Source: Anaerolineales bacterium (GTDB lineage Bacteria; Chloroflexota; Anaerolineae; Anaerolineales; UBA11858). From it: a DNA stretch of 32,435 bases. Under the pieces are notes generated by a model that was not told the DNA's origin, did no database searches, and worked only from the letters and a program-made list of their open reading frames with translations. The stretch spans positions 1-32,435 of the forward strand of contig JADHTJ010000042.1 of NCBI GenBank assembly GCA_016785015.1, written 5' to 3'. A program made the position numbers and the translations under genes. Numbering within the stretch: the first letter of the stretch is position 1; each line of letters begins with the position of its first letter. Below are positions 8,005 through 16,147 of the stretch, in pieces.

Positions 8005-9621
8005 ATGACTTTTGAAGCAAATTTCATATTGAAAGAAAAATATCGTATCGAACGCCCTATTGCCCAAGGTGCTTTTGGGGATGTATACCTGGCAACACAT
8101 TTAGATTTGAATGTTCCACGAGCACTGAAAGTGTTGAGGCTTGATGCACCAGGGGTGGGGAGTACTATTGCCGCCGATGTAGAAATGCGCTTCAGGCTGG
8201 AAGCTCAGTTGGGTGCAAAAATCAGAGACAATCATGTCATTCAAGTTTTCGACTTCGAAAAGGATAACGAGCTATTGATATTGGTTATGGAATATGCTCC
8301 TGGGGGCAGTTTGCTGGATAAGATTCAGAAAAACCAGGATCAAAACCAAAACCTGGCAATTGATGAAGGGATCCGATTGCTGCAAGATGTGGCCAAGGGT
8401 TTGTCTGTTTTGCATGCCAATGATTTGATTCACCGGGACTTAAAGCCTAATAATATTTTGTTTGATGACAAAGGTGTAGCAAAGGTGGCGGATCTAGGGT
8501 TAGCCCAAATCCCTCATGGTCCAAGTATGCGTTCGCAGCTGAGTACGGCTATGTCGCATCCAGGCACACCGGCTTACATGAGCCCAGAGCAGGAAGCCAC
8601 ATTTGGGTACCTTACTCCTGCATCTGATGTCTATGCTTTGGGTGTTGTCGTGTTTGAAGCCATTACGGGAAAAAATTACAAATTGTTGCGTCCTGGTACG
8701 CGTGGGGTTTCCCTGAAAACTGATGTGCCCGAATGGCTGGATGATTTGCTTTTGAAAATGTTAGCCAAAGATGTTGATTCTCGCCCATGGAATGGCACAG
8801 AATTATTGGAAAAAATATCACAAGGAATTGGTGAAAAAGGTGCATCGATTGACCTGCTGCCTGAGCCAATCATTTCTGAAGCTCAGGATGAGGTAGTGAA
8901 AGAAAGTCTCAGTTCTGATGCATGGGCGATTCAAGATGTATATGATGTAATCATCAAGGATGCTGGCAATAAAAAGATTCAGGTTATCAAAATTATCCGC
9001 CAACTTACAAGTTTGGGGTTAGCTGATTCCAAGGAGCTAGCTGAAACCTCTGGAGCCACTATTCTCAAAGGTGTAAGTGCCGAAGAAGCGAATGAAGCGA
9101 AAATGAAGTTGGAATCGGCTGGCGCACTGATCGAACTCATCGAGTATCGAATTGAAATACCCCTAACAGGACTGTTTGATGTTGATATTTTGAATGCTGG
9201 CTCTAAAAAAATTCAAGTTATTAAAGTAATCCGTCAACTTACGAATTTGGGTTTGGCTGATTCTAAGGAATTAGCAGAAACTCCTGGGGCTAGTATTCTC
9301 ATAGAGGTAAGTGCCAAGGTAGCTAATGATGCGAAATCAAAATTGGAAGCGGCTGGTGCTTTGATTGCTATCAATGAATCAGGAATTGAAAACCTTGTAT
9401 CGCGACTTTTTATTGTTGATATTGTGGATGCTGGCCCTAAAAAGATTCAAGTTATTAAAGTAATTCGCCAACTTACGAATTTAGGCTTGGCCGATTCCAA
9501 GGAATTAGCGGAAACTCCTGGAGCAAGTATTCTTATTGGGGTAAGTGCCGAGGTAGCTAATGATGCGAAAAATAAACTTGAAGAAGCTGGTGCAGTGATA
9601 GCATTGAAAGAAATTGGATAA
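8005..9621 (+). CDS. Cytosolic Ser/Thr kinase with three L7/L12-like C-terminal domains (kinase 3)
   Basis: This is a 538-residue protein. The kinase domain (about 13-275) has Lys42 in 'RALKVL', 'HRDLKPNN', 'ADLGLAQ' and 'AYMSPEQ'. The first loop glycine is replaced (A20-QGAFGDV27). No membrane helix or PT linker is present, unlike kinases 1 and 2. After a short linker, three repeats start at residues 313, 391 and 469 with an exact 78-residue period. Each matches the C-terminal domain of ribosomal protein L7/L12: 'DAG.KKIQVIK.IRQLT' then 'LGLADSKELAET', 'VSAE.AN.AK.KLE.AGA'. By alignment to E. coli L7/L12, the residues corresponding to K65, I69, K70, R73 and K84, implicated in GTPase-factor contact, are kept in all three. 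Repeats 2 and 3 are nearly identical in DNA, so the last duplication is recent. GAGG at 7993-7996 lies 8 bases before the ATG. The repeats may dock translation GTPases or a partner with that fold; this is inference. Confidence 0.9.
   Translation: MTFEANFILKEKYRIERPIAQGAFGDVYLATHLDLNVPRALKVLRLDAPGVGSTIAADVEMRFRLEAQLGAKIRDNHVIQVFDFEKDNELLILVMEYAPGGSLLDKIQKNQDQNQNLAIDEGIRLLQDVAKGLSVLHANDLIHRDLKPNNILFDDKGVAKVADLGLAQIPHGPSMRSQLSTAMSHPGTPAYMSPEQEATFGYLTPASDVYALGVVVFEAITGKNYKLLRPGTRGVSLKTDVPEWLDDLLLKMLAKDVDSRPWNGTELLEKISQGIGEKGASIDLLPEPIISEAQDEVVKESLSSDAWAIQDVYDVIIKDAGNKKIQVIKIIRQLTSLGLADSKELAETSGATILKGVSAEEANEAKMKLESAGALIELIEYRIEIPLTGLFDVDILNAGSKKIQVIKVIRQLTNLGLADSKELAETPGASILIEVSAKVANDAKSKLEAAGALIAINESGIENLVSRLFIVDIVDAGPKKIQVIKVIRQLTNLGLADSKELAETPGASILIGVSAEVANDAKNKLEEAGAVIALKEIG
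8941..9616 (+). repeat. Three 234-bp tandem coding repeats (L7/L12 C-terminal-like)
   Basis: Repeat units start at 8941, 9175 and 9409. Units 2 and 3 share long identical runs, such as ATTCAAGTTATTAAAGTAAT and AAGGAATTAGC. Unit 1 is more diverged. The period of 234 bp equals 78 codons, so the frame is preserved. Unequal recombination could change the repeat number between strains. Confidence 0.85.
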
Positions 9622-9630
9622 GATCAGATT

Positions 9631-11043
9631 TTATATTGTTAGAGTGACCAAAATATCTGGGTAGTGACTTGAAATGTAACTTCGGATTTGACAGAAGATT
9701 TTAGCACCTTGATCAGAACGGAAACCACCAGAGACTTTTTGTTGAACCTTGACCATGCGGATATCTCTTTCGGCAAGATTATTGTCAAAAGGCACCTTAA
9801 AATCATACATAAAAGCCAGTACTTTTTCCTTATGGGTCTTTAGGCGGTCAAGCATGTTTTTAGCCCGGCTTTGTTTGATGCGACCACGTTTGTCCGGTGG
9901 TCGCTCAGGGGTTGGATTTATGCTCAGGCCCTGAGAAACAATCTGGTCATATTCGTTGTCGAAGTGAGCGATTTGGGTTTCGGTCAAATGGGATTGGCCG
10001 TCAGATTGAGCAATTTCAATAATCCCTTTGATTTCGAGCAACAACTCAATCATTTCCGTCGCCCAAGGTTGTTTCTTTTGTTCTGCGATGAAGATCAGTT
10101 CACGCAGGTGATGGGCATTGCACAAGCCATGTTTCGCCAGTCCATATTTCAAATATGGCTTCCAAAAATCGTGAATACTCCAACCTGTGCGCTTGGGTAG
10201 AATTCCAATTTCATCCATCGCATCCGAGCCCCGCTTGGGATGGATTTCAAAATTGGTGGCTTGTTCATGACTAGCTGAGTGCAGCCAATTGAGTTTTCCA
10301 GCGACACGAGCTCCGGTTTCATCAAACCCGACTGGGTCTGTGGTCGTCGTCAGGAAAGTTTGGACATTTTGATTAGTCTTCAGCACCTTTTGGGCAACTT
10401 CCCGATTAGCATTCATCACTGTGCCTTGCGAAATTGATTGCTGATATAAGTCCGCAATTATTTCGGTAGTTCGTTCCAGCGGAATGAAGTGATATTGATT
10501 GAAATACACCAGCTGGCTTCGAATTCGAGAACCATACTGGGTCTTGTGGGTCACACTGTTTGGAAATGTCGCTGTATTGACTTGTCCGCACTGACCACAG
10601 GTCTTGATCTCAACCTGATGTTCGGTAACTTCTACTTTCAAGTCTGGCAAATCAAACACCTGACGTTTTTTATACTCATCTACTTCAATATCACTCAAAT
10701 TAGCCTGACAGTGCTCGCATTGCTCCACTTCGTGGATTTCGATATGATCTGGTTCTGCCACAGCTGCCAAACAATGCCCGGTGTGCCCCGGTTGCCCACC
10801 ACTTTTTTTCCCGCTTGATTGCCGCAGACTACGCTTGGCCTTTTTCAACCCGTCGCTTGAAGGTGGTTTACTACTGTTTTGGCTATTCTTTGCAATTTGA
10901 TCTTCTAGTTTCTCAATCCTTGCTTCTAATGCTCTTATTGTTGCTGCCATACTTCCCAAAACAGCCAAGACCATTTCCTCCCCTTCTTCGTAGATGGCCT
11001 TCATTTCTTCTTCTGATGGTAGCTCGATTGGGTTCATGACCAT
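9631..11043 (-). CDS. IS66-family transposase
   Basis: This DDE transposase has 470 residues. The N-terminal part has a leucine-zipper-like coil ('IRALEARIEKLEDQIAKNS') and the IS66 signature 'SSKPPSSDG' and 'SGGQPGHTG'. A zinc-binding region with two CxxC pairs (CEHC, CGQC) follows. The catalytic core includes 'VGFDETGARV', 'LCNAHHLREL' and 'FDNNLAERDIRMVK', which carries the final Glu. The C-terminus after 'FCQIRSYISS' departs from the usual family ending (RKN..-type), suggesting the last ~20 residues are missing or replaced. No TnpA/TnpB accessory genes are present, as expected for the ISBst12 type. It lies only 9 bp beyond the stop of kinase 3 on the opposite strand, and the reading frame is intact. 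Confidence 0.93.
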   Translation of the reverse strand: MVMNPIELPSEEEMKAIYEEGEEMVLAVLGSMAATIRALEARIEKLEDQIAKNSQNSSKPPSSDGLKKAKRSLRQSSGKKSGGQPGHTGHCLAAVAEPDHIEIHEVEQCEHCQANLSDIEVDEYKKRQVFDLPDLKVEVTEHQVEIKTCGQCGQVNTATFPNSVTHKTQYGSRIRSQLVYFNQYHFIPLERTTEIIADLYQQSISQGTVMNANREVAQKVLKTNQNVQTFLTTTTDPVGFDETGARVAGKLNWLHSASHEQATNFEIHPKRGSDAMDEIGILPKRTGWSIHDFWKPYLKYGLAKHGLCNAHHLRELIFIAEQKKQPWATEMIELLLEIKGIIEIAQSDGQSHLTETQIAHFDNEYDQIVSQGLSINPTPERPPDKRGRIKQSRAKNMLDRLKTHKEKVLAFMYDFKVPFDNNLAERDIRMVKVQQKVSGGFRSDQGAKIFCQIRSYISSHYPDILVTLTI

Positions 11044-11220
11044 AGTATCGCTGACTTTTGTATGATTTTCGTTTGTCTTTTCTTTTAGTTGTCTTAGATA
11101 ACAGCTAGGCTGTTACCATTTCAACCGCTCGCAAAAATGACCAACCCATCCTAGAAACACTTTCTCAAGCTTTGGCTGGTTCACCTTTTTTACCATCTTT
11201 TATCCCTGATATTCACACTG
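9642..11220 (-). mobile_element. IS66-family insertion sequence (ISBst12-like), ends tentative
   Basis: The single-transposase layout and a span of about 1.6 kb fit the ISBst12 branch of IS66. Candidate imperfect terminal inverted repeats are GAGTGACCAAAATATCTGGG at 9642 and, reading inward from 11220 on the other strand, CAGTGTGAATATCAGGG. The flanking octamers TATTGTTA and TGTAGTTA match at six of eight positions, which could be a decayed 8-bp target duplication. If these ends are right, the transposase stop codon lies 11 bp outside the element. The boundaries are uncertain; the element's presence is not. The part outside the transposase (11044-11264) shows no other gene. Confidence 0.5.
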
Positions 11221-11264
11221 TGTAGTTACTAATTTTCAAACAAGTATTATCTTCGCTTAGCGTC

Positions 11265-12476
11265 CTAAAGTCCCGCTGCTTTCTTCAATGCCTCTGCTTT
11301 ATTTGTTTGCTCCCAGGTTAGATTCAGATCGTCGCGGCCAAAGTGACCGTAAGCGGCAACTGTTTGGAAGATAGGTTTTCGAAGACCCAAATCGCGAATG
11401 ATAGCACCGGGGCGCAGGTCGAAGTGTTCAATGATTAGATCAGCGATCTTCTCATCGTCGATTTTTCCAGTACCAAAGGTTTCAACATTGACGCTCAGGG
11501 GATGAGCAACACCAATGGCGTAGGCAACTTGAATTTCGCAACGGTCTGCCAAACCAGCAGCTACCACATTTTTCGCCGCCCAGCGAGAAGCGTATGCAGC
11601 AGATCGATCAACTTTAGTAGCGTCCTTACCGCTAAAAGCACCACCACCGTGACGTCCCATACCACCATAGGTATCGACAATTATCTTTCTGCCGGTCACG
11701 CCAGCATCACCTTGGGGGCCACCGACGACGAAACGCCCAGTGGGGTTGGTGAAGATCTTCAGTTCATTGTCTACCATGTCGGGGGGTAAGACAGGATTGA
11801 TGACATGCTCAACGAGTCCGGCTCGGATTTCTTCTTGGGTCACATCGGGGTCATGCTGAGTGCTGATTAGAACGGTATCGATGCGAACCGGTTTGCCAAA
11901 AGCATATTCGATCGTGACCTGACTTTTCCCATCTGGGCGTACCCAGGGCAAAGTGCCGTTCTTGCGCACTTCGGCTAACTTCAGTGTAAGTTTATGTGCC
12001 AGATAAATTGGCATTGGCATCAGCGCGGGAGTTTCATTGCAAGCATAGCCAAACATCATACCTTGGTCACCAGCGCCGATGGCTTCGATTTCCTCTTCGG
12101 TCATTTCGCCGCTCTTGGCTTCTAGGGCTTTATCCACGCCCATAGCGATATCCCCAGATTGCTTGGCGATCGCTACTAGAACGCCGCAGGTGTTGCCGTC
12201 GAATCCTTTCTTGGCACGGTCATAACCGATGTCGGTGATCACCTTGCGAGCCAATTCATCATAGTTGAATTGTGCCTGAGTAGTGATCTCGCCCATCAAT
12301 ACAACGAAACCGGTTTTGGTTGCAACTTCACAGGCAACCCGTGACATGGGGTCTTGTTCTAAGCAGGCATCTAGGACGGCATCACTGATCTGATCACACA
12401 TTTTGTCGGGGTGACCTTCGGTTACTGATTCCGAAGTGAACAGCAGTTTTGGTGATTTCATAAAAGTTGTAGTCAT
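11265..12476 (-). CDS. metK: S-adenosylmethionine synthetase
   Basis: It makes S-adenosylmethionine from methionine and ATP in the cytosol. The 403 residues are full length. Family motifs are '[20 protein letters not shown]' near the N-terminus, '[12 protein letters not shown]', '[20 protein letters not shown]' and the P-loop-like 'GGGAFSGKD'. The methionine-binding and metal-binding residues in these motifs are all present. A GGAGG Shine-Dalgarno (rev. comp. CCTCC at 12482-12486) precedes the ATG. The gene is preceded by its own consensus promoter, an S-box aptamer and a terminator, so it is repressed by its own product at the level of transcription elongation. It is transcribed separately from glpX upstream. 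Confidence 0.98.
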   Translation of the reverse strand: MTTTFMKSPKLLFTSESVTEGHPDKMCDQISDAVLDACLEQDPMSRVACEVATKTGFVVLMGEITTQAQFNYDELARKVITDIGYDRAKKGFDGNTCGVLVAIAKQSGDIAMGVDKALEAKSGEMTEEEIEAIGAGDQGMMFGYACNETPALMPMPIYLAHKLTLKLAEVRKNGTLPWVRPDGKSQVTIEYAFGKPVRIDTVLISTQHDPDVTQEEIRAGLVEHVINPVLPPDMVDNELKIFTNPTGRFVVGGPQGDAGVTGRKIIVDTYGGMGRHGGGAFSGKDATKVDRSAAYASRWAAKNVVAAGLADRCEIQVAYAIGVAHPLSVNVETFGTGKIDDEKIADLIIEHFDLRPGAIIRDLGLRKPIFQTVAAYGHFGRDDLNLTWEQTNKAEALKKAAGL

Positions 12477-12491
12477 ATCGACCTCCAGAAA

Positions 12492-12522
12492 TAAAATTGC
12501 CCCTCAAGCAAAAGAGGGGCAA
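12492..12522 (-). terminator. Riboswitch-controlled intrinsic terminator of metK
   Basis: The stem TTGCCCCTC/GAGGGGCAA (arms 12497-12505 and 12514-12522) has an 8-base loop and, on the - strand, is followed by TTTTAT. The 5' strand of the stem on the RNA (GCCCCTCTT) can also pair with the 3' strand of the aptamer P1 (GAGAGGG). The two structures therefore exclude each other, the expected S-box switch. Confidence 0.9.
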
Positions 12523-12542
12523 GTACTCAAATGTACAGCACC

Positions 12543-12682
<140 letters not shown>

Positions 12683-12713
12683 CGTCGCTAGGGGTTATTA
12701 AGTTATCGGCGGG

Positions 12714-12742
12714 ATAATACCATGCCGATAAAAGGTTGTCAA
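12714..12742 (-). promoter_or_regulatory. Sigma-70-type promoter of metK
   Basis: TTGACA (12737-12742, perfect -35) and TATTAT (12714-12719, -10) are separated by 17 bp on the - strand. Transcription would start near 12706, some 25 bases before the riboswitch P1. The promoter is immediately downstream of the glpX terminator. Confidence 0.85.
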
Positions 12743-12747
12743 TTAAA

Positions 12748-12777
12748 GAAAAAATACCTTCGAGATGATCCGAGGTG
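12748..12777 (-). terminator. Terminator after glpX
   Basis: On the - strand ACCTCG...CGAAGGT (arms 12771-12776 and 12756-12762, one bulged A) is followed by TATTTTTTC. It ends the glpX transcript just before the metK promoter. Confidence 0.6.
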
Positions 12778-12792
12778 TTATTTGTGCTGATT

Positions 12793-13779
12793 CTAATATT
12801 CAACCTGACTTATGGGGTTGAGTTTCTCGAAGTTATGGCGGGCAGTCATCTCTCGGACAGAGCCGGTCAAACCACGGATGACCAAACTGCTTGTTTGAGC
12901 GCCGTGACTGTAGTATTTGATACCGTCTAGCAAAGCACCGTCAGTTATGCCTGTGGCTGCAAAGAATACATCATCCGACGCAACTAGATCATCAATGGTG
13001 AGCATTTTCTCGAAATCATAGTCCAATTCTTTACCGCGAGCAATTTCATCATCGTTGCGAGCATAGAGCTTGCCTTGGATTTCTCCACCCATTCCTCGGA
13101 GCGCGCAAGCAGCAAGCACACCTTCGGGAGTTCCGCCGACTCCCATCAGCACATCGACGCCTGCATCAGGCCAGCATGTCATCATGGCGCCTGCAACATC
13201 GCCATCTGGGATGAGGCGAATTCTTGCTCCACAATCTCGAATCTCTTGGATAAGTTTCTGGTGGCGAGGTCGGTCGAGAATAACTACCGTGAGATCATTT
13301 ACATGCATATCTTTAATACGCGCAATTCGCTTCAGATTCACTTCTACTGGCGCGTTGATGTCAATCATGCCAACAGCTTCAGGACCAACGGCGATTTTGT
13401 CCATATACATAAAGGGGCCGGGATCATACATGGTACCCTGTGGGGCAATAGCAACGGTGGCTATTGAATTAATGAAGCCGTTTGCCAAAGGGCGGGTACC
13501 GTCGATGGGGTCAACGGCAATATCAACTGCGGGGGGATCTCCCGTTCCAAGTTTTTCTCCGTTGAAAAGCATTGGTGCTTCATCTTTTTCCCCTTCTCCA
13601 ATGACAACGACTGCATCCATTTCAATAGAGTTCAATACCAAACGCATGGCGTCCACGGCAGCTTTGTCTGCTGCTTCTTTTTGTCCACGACCCATAAATC
13701 GGCCCGAAGCCAAAGCCGCTGCTTCGGTCACGCGGACCAACTCTAGAGCCAGGTTACGCGAGGGTTTGGAACTTACCAT
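12793..13779 (-). CDS. glpX: Class II fructose-1,6-bisphosphatase
   Basis: It hydrolyses fructose 1,6-bisphosphate to fructose 6-phosphate in gluconeogenesis and needs divalent metal. The 328 residues are the usual length. The inositol-phosphatase-superfamily metal motif 'VDPIDGTRPLANG', the early 'VIGEGEKDEAPML' and the class II markers 'GVGGTPEGVLAACALRGMGG' and 'ATGITDG' are all visible. GGAG precedes the ATG. The gene begins 18 bp after cdsA, so it probably rides on the frr-uppS-cdsA transcript. In many bacteria dxr follows cdsA, so glpX here is an unusual neighbour. It could have a dual sedoheptulose-bisphosphatase activity, as in some phyla, which sequence alone cannot show. Confidence 0.96.
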   Translation of the reverse strand: MVSSKPSRNLALELVRVTEAAALASGRFMGRGQKEAADKAAVDAMRLVLNSIEMDAVVVIGEGEKDEAPMLFNGEKLGTGDPPAVDIAVDPIDGTRPLANGFINSIATVAIAPQGTMYDPGPFMYMDKIAVGPEAVGMIDINAPVEVNLKRIARIKDMHVNDLTVVILDRPRHQKLIQEIRDCGARIRLIPDGDVAGAMMTCWPDAGVDVLMGVGGTPEGVLAACALRGMGGEIQGKLYARNDDEIARGKELDYDFEKMLTIDDLVASDDVFFAATGITDGALLDGIKYYSHGAQTSSLVIRGLTGSVREMTARHNFEKLNPISQVEY

Positions 13780-13797
13780 TCAATAACTCCTTGTTTT

Positions 13798-14631
13798 TTA
13801 TAAGAAGAACCACACAATAACATAAAACCCAATCACACTGGCCCATAACCAACTGTCGATACGGTCGAACGCACCCCCATGACCAGGAATCAGGTTGCTG
13901 GAATCTTTGATGTCAAATTGGCGCTTGATCATGCTTTGACCCAAATCTCCGAGAGGGGCGATAATGGAAATGACCACTCCCAAGATTGCGCCGCGTAGCG
14001 CAGTTATTTCAGTGCCTGGCCCAGCCGGGAGTCTCCACATTGTGGCGAAAGCGGCGGTTCCCAAAATGCTGACGATGATCCCAGCAATATACCCTTCCCA
14101 ACTCTTTCTTGGGCTGAGACGGGGGCTGAGTTTATGCTTTCCATACACGCGCCCGTAAAAATAGGCTCCTGAATCTGCGAACCACACAGCAGGGAGGGCT
14201 GTCAGTACCCACCAAACTCCCTCAGGCAGGCTGCGTAATCGGATCAGATATGATCCCAGCAGGCCGATATACAAAATCCCGGAGATGGTAATAGCAAAAT
14301 CTGTTGCTGCTTGATCTCTGCCACGTTCGTATTGAATCAAATGATAGGTAATAGATATGATCGCCAAAATACTTGTTATCCAGGCGATATCATCAAGCAA
14401 GGGGGAGTCATAATAATAATTCAGGGATTGCTGTATGCTAAAAGCCAAGGTTCCAAACACAACCAAAACGCCAGAAGGTTGATGCCCTCCGGCGCTGAAT
14501 AGTTGAGCATACTCCCAGGCGGCTAATCCCAGCAAGAGAGTTATCAGGAGAATATAGGCTATCCCCCCATAATAAATTGCTGCCATACCGATAGGCAGCA
14601 AAACGATTGCAACTGCTACTCTTTGTCGCAT
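13798..14631 (-). CDS. cdsA: Phosphatidate cytidylyltransferase
   Basis: It makes CDP-diacylglycerol from phosphatidate and CTP for phospholipid synthesis at the inner membrane. The 277 residues contain about seven to eight hydrophobic helices. The family signature is near the C-terminus: 'SVIAPLGDLGQSMIKRQFDIKDSS'-like, followed by 'PGHGGAFDRIDS'. The substrate-site 'WFADSGAYFYGRVYGKHKLSPRLSPRKSWEG' region is also complete. The gene starts 11 bp after the uppS stop. The UppS-CdsA pair is a standard neighbourhood in bacteria. Confidence 0.96.
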   Translation of the reverse strand: MRQRVAVAIVLLPIGMAAIYYGGIAYILLITLLLGLAAWEYAQLFSAGGHQPSGVLVVFGTLAFSIQQSLNYYYDSPLLDDIAWITSILAIISITYHLIQYERGRDQAATDFAITISGILYIGLLGSYLIRLRSLPEGVWWVLTALPAVWFADSGAYFYGRVYGKHKLSPRLSPRKSWEGYIAGIIVSILGTAAFATMWRLPAGPGTEITALRGAILGVVISIIAPLGDLGQSMIKRQFDIKDSSNLIPGHGGAFDRIDSWLWASVIGFYVIVWFFL

Positions 14632-14642
14632 AATGATCTCAA

Positions 14643-15368
14643 TTATTTTTTCTTGTTGACTTGCCCGAATCGTCGGTTTCGCTGACTGTATTCTTCAATT
14701 GCAGTCTTTAGTTCATCTTTCCCAAAATCTGGCCAAAAGATGGGGGTGAAATACCATTCTGCATAAGCGCCCTGCCAGATGAGAAAATTACTTCCGCGCA
14801 ATTCGCCAGAGGTGCGGATGATCAAATCTGGATCGGGGGAGCCGGCAGTGAAAAGATAGCGGTTCACTAAATCGAAAGTAACATCCTCAGCAGAGACCCC
14901 GTCTTCGATCATATTACGGATTGCAAAGACGATTTCGTCTCTTCCGCCGTAATTGAAGGCTACATTTAGAACCAGGCGAGTATTGTCTTTGGTCATCTCG
15001 ATGGCTTCTAAGACTTTCTTTTTGAGAGAGGGTTTGATGCGATCGAGTTCCCCAATATGACGAAGCTGCACCCCATTTTTATGTAGTTCGGCCATCTCCC
15101 GGTCGATGACATCTTCCAGAATACGCATTAGGCCGCGCACTTCCTCGACTGGGCGTCCCCAGTTTTCAGTGGAAAAAGCATAGAGGGTCAGATATTGGAC
15201 GCCTAATTCTACACAGGCCTCGATTACCCGGCGCAGGTTCTCAGTGCCTGCCCTGTGTCCAGCCAAACGGGGTAAGCTGCGTGACAAAGCCCATCGTCCA
15301 TTACCATCCATAATGATAGCGACATGTTGGGGAATCTTCATGGGCAAGGCTTCTCGATCTTTTGCCAT
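14643..15368 (-). CDS. uppS: Isoprenyl transferase (undecaprenyl diphosphate synthase)
   Basis: This cis-prenyltransferase builds the C55 carrier lipid for peptidoglycan and other glycans. The signature 'HVAIIMDGNGRWA' carries the catalytic Asp. 'GHRAGTENLRRVIEAC', 'LTLYAFSTENWGRP', 'NVAFNYGGRDEI' and the C-terminal 'DLIIRTSGELRGSNFLIWQGAYAEWYF'-type region are all present. The ATG at 15368 (241 residues) is chosen; a TTG at 15386 and an ATG at 15341, just before the conserved core, are also possible. None has a clear Shine-Dalgarno. It lies between frr and cdsA in the classical order. Confidence 0.95.
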   Translation of the reverse strand: MAKDREALPMKIPQHVAIIMDGNGRWALSRSLPRLAGHRAGTENLRRVIEACVELGVQYLTLYAFSTENWGRPVEEVRGLMRILEDVIDREMAELHKNGVQLRHIGELDRIKPSLKKKVLEAIEMTKDNTRLVLNVAFNYGGRDEIVFAIRNMIEDGVSAEDVTFDLVNRYLFTAGSPDPDLIIRTSGELRGSNFLIWQGAYAEWYFTPIFWPDFGKDELKTAIEEYSQRNRRFGQVNKKK

Positions 15369-15426
15369 TATTAGAATCTCAAGCAAACACAGAAGGGATT
15401 AATGAGTAGGATATCTTTCGATCAGA

Positions 15427-15984
15427 TTAGACTTCTCGGATTTCTTTTTCTTTCCGATCACCAATTTTGTCGATCTCTTCGATGAATTCGTCGGTAAATT
15501 TTTGGATCTCTTTTTCGCCTCGCATGCGATCATCTTCTGAAATCATATCTTCATCTTCATATTCACGCATTTCTTTGATGCTATCCCTACGAACATTGCG
15601 AACTGCAATGCGACCTTCCTCCACGCGTTGACCGACAATGCGGCCTAACTCAATTCTTCGTTCTTCTGTCAAGGGTGGCAGGTGAAGACGAATTGCTTTA
15701 CCGTCACTATTAGGGGTTAATCCCAAATCTGAGGCTAGAATTGCTCGCTCAATATCTTTTAAGGTAGAAGGGTCAAATGGGCGAATAAGAAGGGATCTTG
15801 GTTCAGGAACACCTACACTGGCAAGTTGTTGTAAGGGCGTAGGAGCACCATAATATTCTACGGACATTTTCTCTACCAGAGCAGGATTTGCACGGCCAGT
15901 ACGGATTGCAGCCAAATCTTCCTCAAGGGCTTGAATAGCACCCTTCATGCGTGTTTTTGCATCAAAATACAAATCATTTAGCAT
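15427..15984 (-). CDS. frr: Ribosome recycling factor
   Basis: It splits post-termination ribosomes together with EF-G. The 185 residues are full length: a three-helix bundle and a small domain. The hallmark is 'AIRTGRANPALVEKMSVEYYGAPTPL', with 'IRPFDPSTLKDIERAI', 'GKAIRLHLPPLTEERR' and the C-terminal 'FTDEFIEEIDKIGDRKEKEI' also recognisable. GGAG lies close to the ATG. A terminator separates it from pyrH, so it has either its own promoter or depends on read-through. Confidence 0.97.
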   Translation of the reverse strand: MLNDLYFDAKTRMKGAIQALEEDLAAIRTGRANPALVEKMSVEYYGAPTPLQQLASVGVPEPRSLLIRPFDPSTLKDIERAILASDLGLTPNSDGKAIRLHLPPLTEERRIELGRIVGQRVEEGRIAVRNVRRDSIKEMREYEDEDMISEDDRMRGEKEIQKFTDEFIEEIDKIGDRKEKEIREV

Positions 15985-16033
15985 GAGTTTCTCCTCGCAA
16001 AGGATAATTTAATTCGTCATTTCGTCCCAAAAG

Positions 16034-16042
16034 ATTTTACCA
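16034..16042 (-). promoter_or_regulatory. Possible extended -10 promoter of frr
   Basis: On the - strand TGGTAAAAT forms an extended -10 (TG-N-TAAAAT, hexamer 16034-16039), located after the pyrH terminator and about 50 bp before the frr start. No good -35 is visible, so this is only a candidate. Confidence 0.35.
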
Positions 16043-16078
16043 TGAGAGCGTATTGAACAGGAATTCCAGGATTGTTGT

Positions 16079-16118
16079 AGAAAAAAAGCGGGCTTCACCA
16101 AGGTTCACAAAGCTCGCT
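16079..16118 (-). terminator. Intrinsic terminator after pyrH
   Basis: On the - strand GCGAGCTT (16110-16117) pairs with AAGCCCGC (16088-16095) with one A-C mismatch. A short inner ACC/GGT extension is present, followed by a run of seven T. It lies between pyrH and frr and should partly or fully separate them. Confidence 0.75.
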
Positions 16119-16147
16119 CTGTATAGTGATTTTGAACAAATTATGCC

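Noticed and set aside
11044..11264. Gene or tRNA between IS66 transposase and metK
   Set aside because: No frame with coding character and no cloverleaf; taken as the IS end and metK trailer.
13070..13786. + strand frame of 238 codons opposite glpX
   Set aside because: Antisense shadow of a clear GlpX; composition is Ser/Ala/Pro-rich with no recognisable domain.
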